A DNA stretch of 64,000 nt from Litsea cubeba (lineage: Eukaryota; Streptophyta; Magnoliopsida; Laurales; Lauraceae). Under the pieces are notes generated by a model. The model made no database searches. It had not been told where the DNA came from and saw only the letters and a list, made by a program, of their open reading frames with translations. The stretch spans positions 1,383,717 to 1,447,716 of the forward strand of contig CM022946.1 of NCBI GenBank assembly GCA_012931725.1. The letters are read 5' to 3'. Every line of letters starts with the position of its first letter. The stretch's first letter is position 1. This document shows, piece by piece, positions 60,171-64,000 of this stretch. The position numbers were made by a program, and so were the translations under genes.

Positions 60171-61761
60171 GTAGGCAAGATATTTTTCTGCTACTGTCTG
60201 GACTGGCCTAGACCCCTCGTGATCACTGCCCAATTTGGATATCATTATTTCATGGATACACAATATAAAGTAAGTTCATCCACATTATTGAAAAATACTT
60301 GAGAAACAGATAACCATATACATTTAAGAAAGAACAAAGAAACATGTAAAAGAAACATGTATTAGCCCTTTCTTTGCTTCATGTCAACCAAGTATCGGAA
60401 ATGATACCTTGTTTTAATTACAAAGTCATAAGCCTTTCATTCACAATTAAGAAAGGACAGAAGGAACAGTACAAATGTATTAGACCTTTCACTGTGCTAC
60501 CTCTTCCTCCATGTCAACCAAGTATTGGAAATAACATCTTGTTTTACAACTCATATAGCCTTTTCAATAATGTCAATGCATACTGCAGGAGAGAGTAGGC
60601 TCCAATGCCTCCAGTGAAAAACTGAAGATGAATATTTTAATGAAATGGGCGACTGGGTGAAGTTCAAGTACTTTGGTGTACTTTCAAAATTGACCGGCGA
60701 ACAAAACGAGTTCAGCAATGCAGTTCACTAGCACAAAACCAGCTGCTACATTCTTACTACAGTCTCATCAACTGTGCTGTAAATTCTGCTCCTGGAAAGA
60801 GAACAAAAAAAAAGAACACCAAAGAAGTCCCACCTTTGATTGGTTCAGTATGTTTGAAGGGGTCTTGGGAGACCACAGTTCCAATGAAGATTCTGAAGAA
60901 CATTGGGAAAATAGATAGTGAGCAAGATAAAGACACACCCATCTAGCAGGCGTAGAATATGACGACAGTGTGGTTAAGTGATTACTCTCATCACCCAATG
61001 GGAGGATTTGGTTGAGAAGATGATTTGTGCTGGTCTCGGTTTGTAAGTTCACGCAGCATAGCTCCTCTTCTATTACTAATGGAACTTCTTTGTTTGCACA
61101 CTTCTTCAGCTTGTTCTTCTTTGATTCCATGTGAAAATATGGCATCTCTGAGTTGGTAATATTTGGCGCCAATGCTTTTCGAATACCAACCCCTGTTTTC
61201 TGCTGGCTTTAGACCCATCAGTTTGGCCTTTGCAGCACAGCACCCCATACATGTAGAAGTTTATGGATTAAAGTGTGATGTTACAAGACCATTGCATGTT
61301 CACTATATATCAACTGCATGTAACAACTCCTTTTTTTCTTTTTTCTTTTTAATTATCCATGGGATAGAAAATCACAATCCAAACCGTTGAAAATCCTTAG
61401 AAGGCCAAACATTGCTATGGAACTAAATTTCAACCATTGGATCATTTCTAATCTCGATATATGTGCAAAATATAAGTAATTGGATATTATTTTCTTGATT
61501 ATGTGGGCCCAAACACAAGATCCAAACTGTTAAATCTCTTTGGAAGGCTGAACAAGACTATGAATCAAAATTTCAAGACCTCGTGGGTCTCGAGAAATTC
61601 GTGAAACACTTTCAATCATTGATTTTTGAAAACGTCTATTAAAAATAAATCATTGCATTACCAAATACGTTTTTTTTTTCTACCCACTTTTTATGGCTCT
61701 ATTTTAGATGGGTCTATCAAGAAAAGAGTAGAGGTGCCAAACAAGCCCTAAGAAAGAGAAT

Positions 61762-61950
61762 GTGCAGAATTTTGGAAATACATGTGGCAATCTCCCATCC
61801 AAATATCTAGGGGTTCCTCTCTTCGTAGGCTCTCCTAAAAATAATGGATTTCACATCTTTGATGGAAGTGTGGCGCTTTGTCCTCGGCTGACCTTGGTGA
61901 AGCATGTTGTCTCAATGATGCCCTCTTACATCTCTATGGTAACACTCATT
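61762..61950 (+). pseudogene. LINE reverse transcriptase C-terminal fragment
   Basis: The frame contains NLPSKYLGVPLFVGSPK and, after a short gap, RLTLVKHVVSMMPSY, both typical of plant L1-type RT. The intervening part is shortened compared with full elements. The frame then runs into non-coding sequence with a tRNA-like A-box (TAACTCAATTGGTTAGGG). Truncated at both ends. Confidence 0.75.
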
Positions 61951-63300
61951 TTCGTAGGTTATAACTCAATTGGTTAGGGACATGGATGCGTGAGTAGAGC
62001 GTGTGATTTTATACGTCTAATGTAGCATGAAAAAAAAAAGACAAAGGCTCAGGAGGAGTTCCCTCAATAAATAAAAAAACTGCTTGCATTCACCTGATTG
62101 AAGAATGCAATCTACAAAACAAAAAACCTTTTGAAGGATTTTTTAAAATTGGAGGACAAAAGAAAGCTTGGATTGAAGAATCACCAAAACCCCACCTCAA
62201 TAGGAACCCAAATGACATCCCATTTGATGAGCGGTGCCACCAAAATGCTATCACATTGAATAACTTTTTTTTTTTATATACAATATAGTGTATCTCCCGC
62301 CTAGCTCAGCCCATGAGCCTTTTACCCTGACCCAATGGACACTCGATTCTAGACGGCCAATAACTAATCCCTAGGGGCATACAAATAACTTTGGTCTCAA
62401 AATAACTCAAAAACCCATCTATGGAGTGGACCTAAAGAAAGTTGAAAGTGAACCTGAAAAATCAAAGAAAGGAAAAAAAAAATTGCACTCACACACACAC
62501 AAAAAAAAAAAAAAAAAGAAAAACCCATCGAGCATGAATGTTTTTACCAAAAAATAAAAATCTCCAAATCTAAAACCTACAAATTTTACTTATAAAGATA
62601 ATCTTAGAAAAATCGATTGCACCCAAACATATACAAAAATATATATATATATATATATATCCATTGAGCATGAATTATCTTACCAAAAAAATAAAAATCC
62701 CCAAATCGAAAAACTACAAATTTTACTTATAAAGACAATTTGGAAAAAATATTGATCTGTCAAGACATTCTATCATTCAGACCAGATGTATTTATCAATG
62801 GCCGACTACATTAATTAAACACTAATAATTATTCTCAAAGCTGCTTCTCATATAGAGCTGCATTAGAATTGACGCTTTGCTTGTATTATAAACCGCAAGA
62901 AAACATCTCTATATAACCGGTATGGGATCTGAACGTACTTGGCATTCCTCCTTAGTCCATTGAAAGGGGACTTAAGGATTTGCTTATTATAATTGGACGT
63001 CTTGGATGTTTGACTGTGAGAGTTGTGTGCTGGGGCGGACCCATAATTTTTATTTAGGTGGGGCGATTATTTACCATTTAGACATATGTGTTTCGGACAT
63101 GGCGCGATTGTGTAGTGTTTAGACAAATATGTATGGGGCCCCATTTAAATCAATAAAGAATTTAAAATCAATCTGGGGCGGTCGCCCCAGGTCATCAAAG
63201 CCTGGGTCCGCCCCTAGTTGTGTGTATCAAGTGGGTTGCACAGTTTCAAGATGAAATCTTCTTGAATGTAATATGTCACGTATTGAAAAACTCATAATAC
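61875..63300. repeat. Second copy of the LINE-derived duplicated block
   Basis: This is the counterpart of 57410-59013. It shares 'attataaaccgcaagaa', 'cttggatgtt', 'gactgtg' and many other phrases. It is interrupted by the hAT MITE at 63030-63216. It contains (AT)n at about 62638-62660 and A-rich runs. Confidence 0.7.
63030..63216. mobile_element. 187-bp hAT-type MITE with perfect target duplication
   Basis: Inverted ends are CTGGGGCGGACCCA and, inverted, TAGGGGCGGACCCA. The 8-bp duplication GTTGTGTG is present at 63022-63029 and 63217-63224. The interior carries further GGGGCG/CGCCCC pairs and no coding. The sister block at 58991-59008 shows an unoccupied version of this site. Confidence 0.85.
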
Positions 63301-63304
63301 TGAT

Positions 63305-64000
63305 TGTTAGATCCCGTCTCGGCCTTAATAGGTTTAAATGCCTAATTAATCTTGATTAGGTGCCTAATGATTATTTTGGATGGTTTCGTGAAGGATTTAG
63401 AATTTTAGATAGATTAGTGTGATTCTAACAAAGTTAAACTTTTTAATTAATTCTGAGTAGTGCATGTGTGTATAAAATTTTGTGGGCTCTTATGTGCATT
63501 ATATCAAGCATCTTCCCTACATCACCTCTACGTTGGACTACTAAATCCATTTAGACCCAACTCAGCCCTTCTCCAAACCCAAAACAAACAAAGCCCTTTT
63601 CCCAAATTTCCCCTAATGATCCTGGGCTATCATGCAAACGAGAGCAAACTCCTCTTATAAACCCAGCACCTCCACCTGTCCCCACATATCTGAGAGAGAC
63701 TCTTCTCTACCTCTCCTCTCCATTTCTTCTTCATTCCATCTTCCAAACCATGCAAGGAGGCTATGCATGAGAGAGTTTCCAATTTCAAGACCAGCTCCTT
63801 CATATCCTTCCTCCATCCCACCTACTACAAGCCATCATCCTCTAGGATTGTCTCCATTGAGAAGAACTTCTTCCAAATCATTTTTTCTTGTCTTAAACGA
63901 CTAATTACAAGCCAAAGAAGACTGCATGTTGGATTGAGGAGTTAGGGAGCAGCCCCATCTCCAAATTCGTCATCTTCCCCAACCCCAAGCTTTTCCCACA
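63305..64000 (+). mobile_element. Start of an LTR (Gypsy-like), cut by the window end
   Basis: It begins TGTTAGATCCCGTCTCGG and continues with 'cctaattaatcttgatta', similar in layout to the solo LTR start at 6933 (TGTTAAACCCCATCCCG, 'cttaattaatcg'). A TATA-like CTTATAAACCC at 63653 would serve as LTR promoter. The far end is outside the window, so solo or full-length status is unknown. Confidence 0.5.

Noticed and set aside
60991..61248. Minus-strand frame of 85 residues starting MGCCAAKAK, with a myristoylation-like start
   Set aside because: No family recognised, no splice-consistent continuation, and it sits in repeat-derived DNA between two hAT/LINE blocks. Transcript evidence would be needed.

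Overview
The window is plant nuclear DNA. It carries split protein-coding genes with GT-AG introns (two introns use GC-AG), AT-rich introns up to about 5 kb, and many plant-type transposable elements (Copia, Gypsy and TRIM LTR elements, MULE and hAT elements, MITEs, LINE remnants). No chromosomal rRNA, CRISPR or bacterial feature was seen. A woody, non-grass angiosperm, perhaps a magnoliid, is a guess from repeat style only.

Layout. (1) 472-12751, plus strand: the 3' ten exons of a KOBITO1/ABI8/ELD1-type glycosyltransferase-like gene; the first exon lies left of the window. One intron holds a miniature LTR element (5933-9530) that was itself hit by a 2.5-kb solo LTR (6933-9431). (2) 16730-21100, minus strand: a plant RFC3-like clamp-loader ATPase gene with an intact Walker A, degenerate Walker B and SRC motifs, and no collar domain. 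(3) 23250-27360: a broken duplicate of that locus that kept only its 3' end and its promoter. Two long-TIR MULE-like elements sit in the promoter copy, and the parent locus supplies the empty sites. (4) 29917-42840, plus strand: ARP, an AP endonuclease with a SAP domain, interrupted in one intron by nested Copia elements whose outer LTRs are inverted. (5) 46921-56558, plus strand: complete GPT/ALG7, the enzyme that starts the dolichol-linked N-glycan precursor. (6) 57410-63300: a duplicated LINE-derived stretch, each copy hit by a different hAT-like element, followed by the start of an LTR at 63305 that runs out of the window.

The four genes do not form a pathway: wall and elongation growth (KOB1), DNA metabolism (RFC3-like), base-excision repair (ARP) and ER N-glycosylation (ALG7). 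As I recall, ARP and GPT are close neighbours on Arabidopsis chromosome 2 (At2g41460 and At2g41490), so that pair is probably old microsynteny. The most unusual parts are the degenerate RFC3-like gene with its transposon-riddled duplicate promoter, and the inverted-LTR Copia structure.
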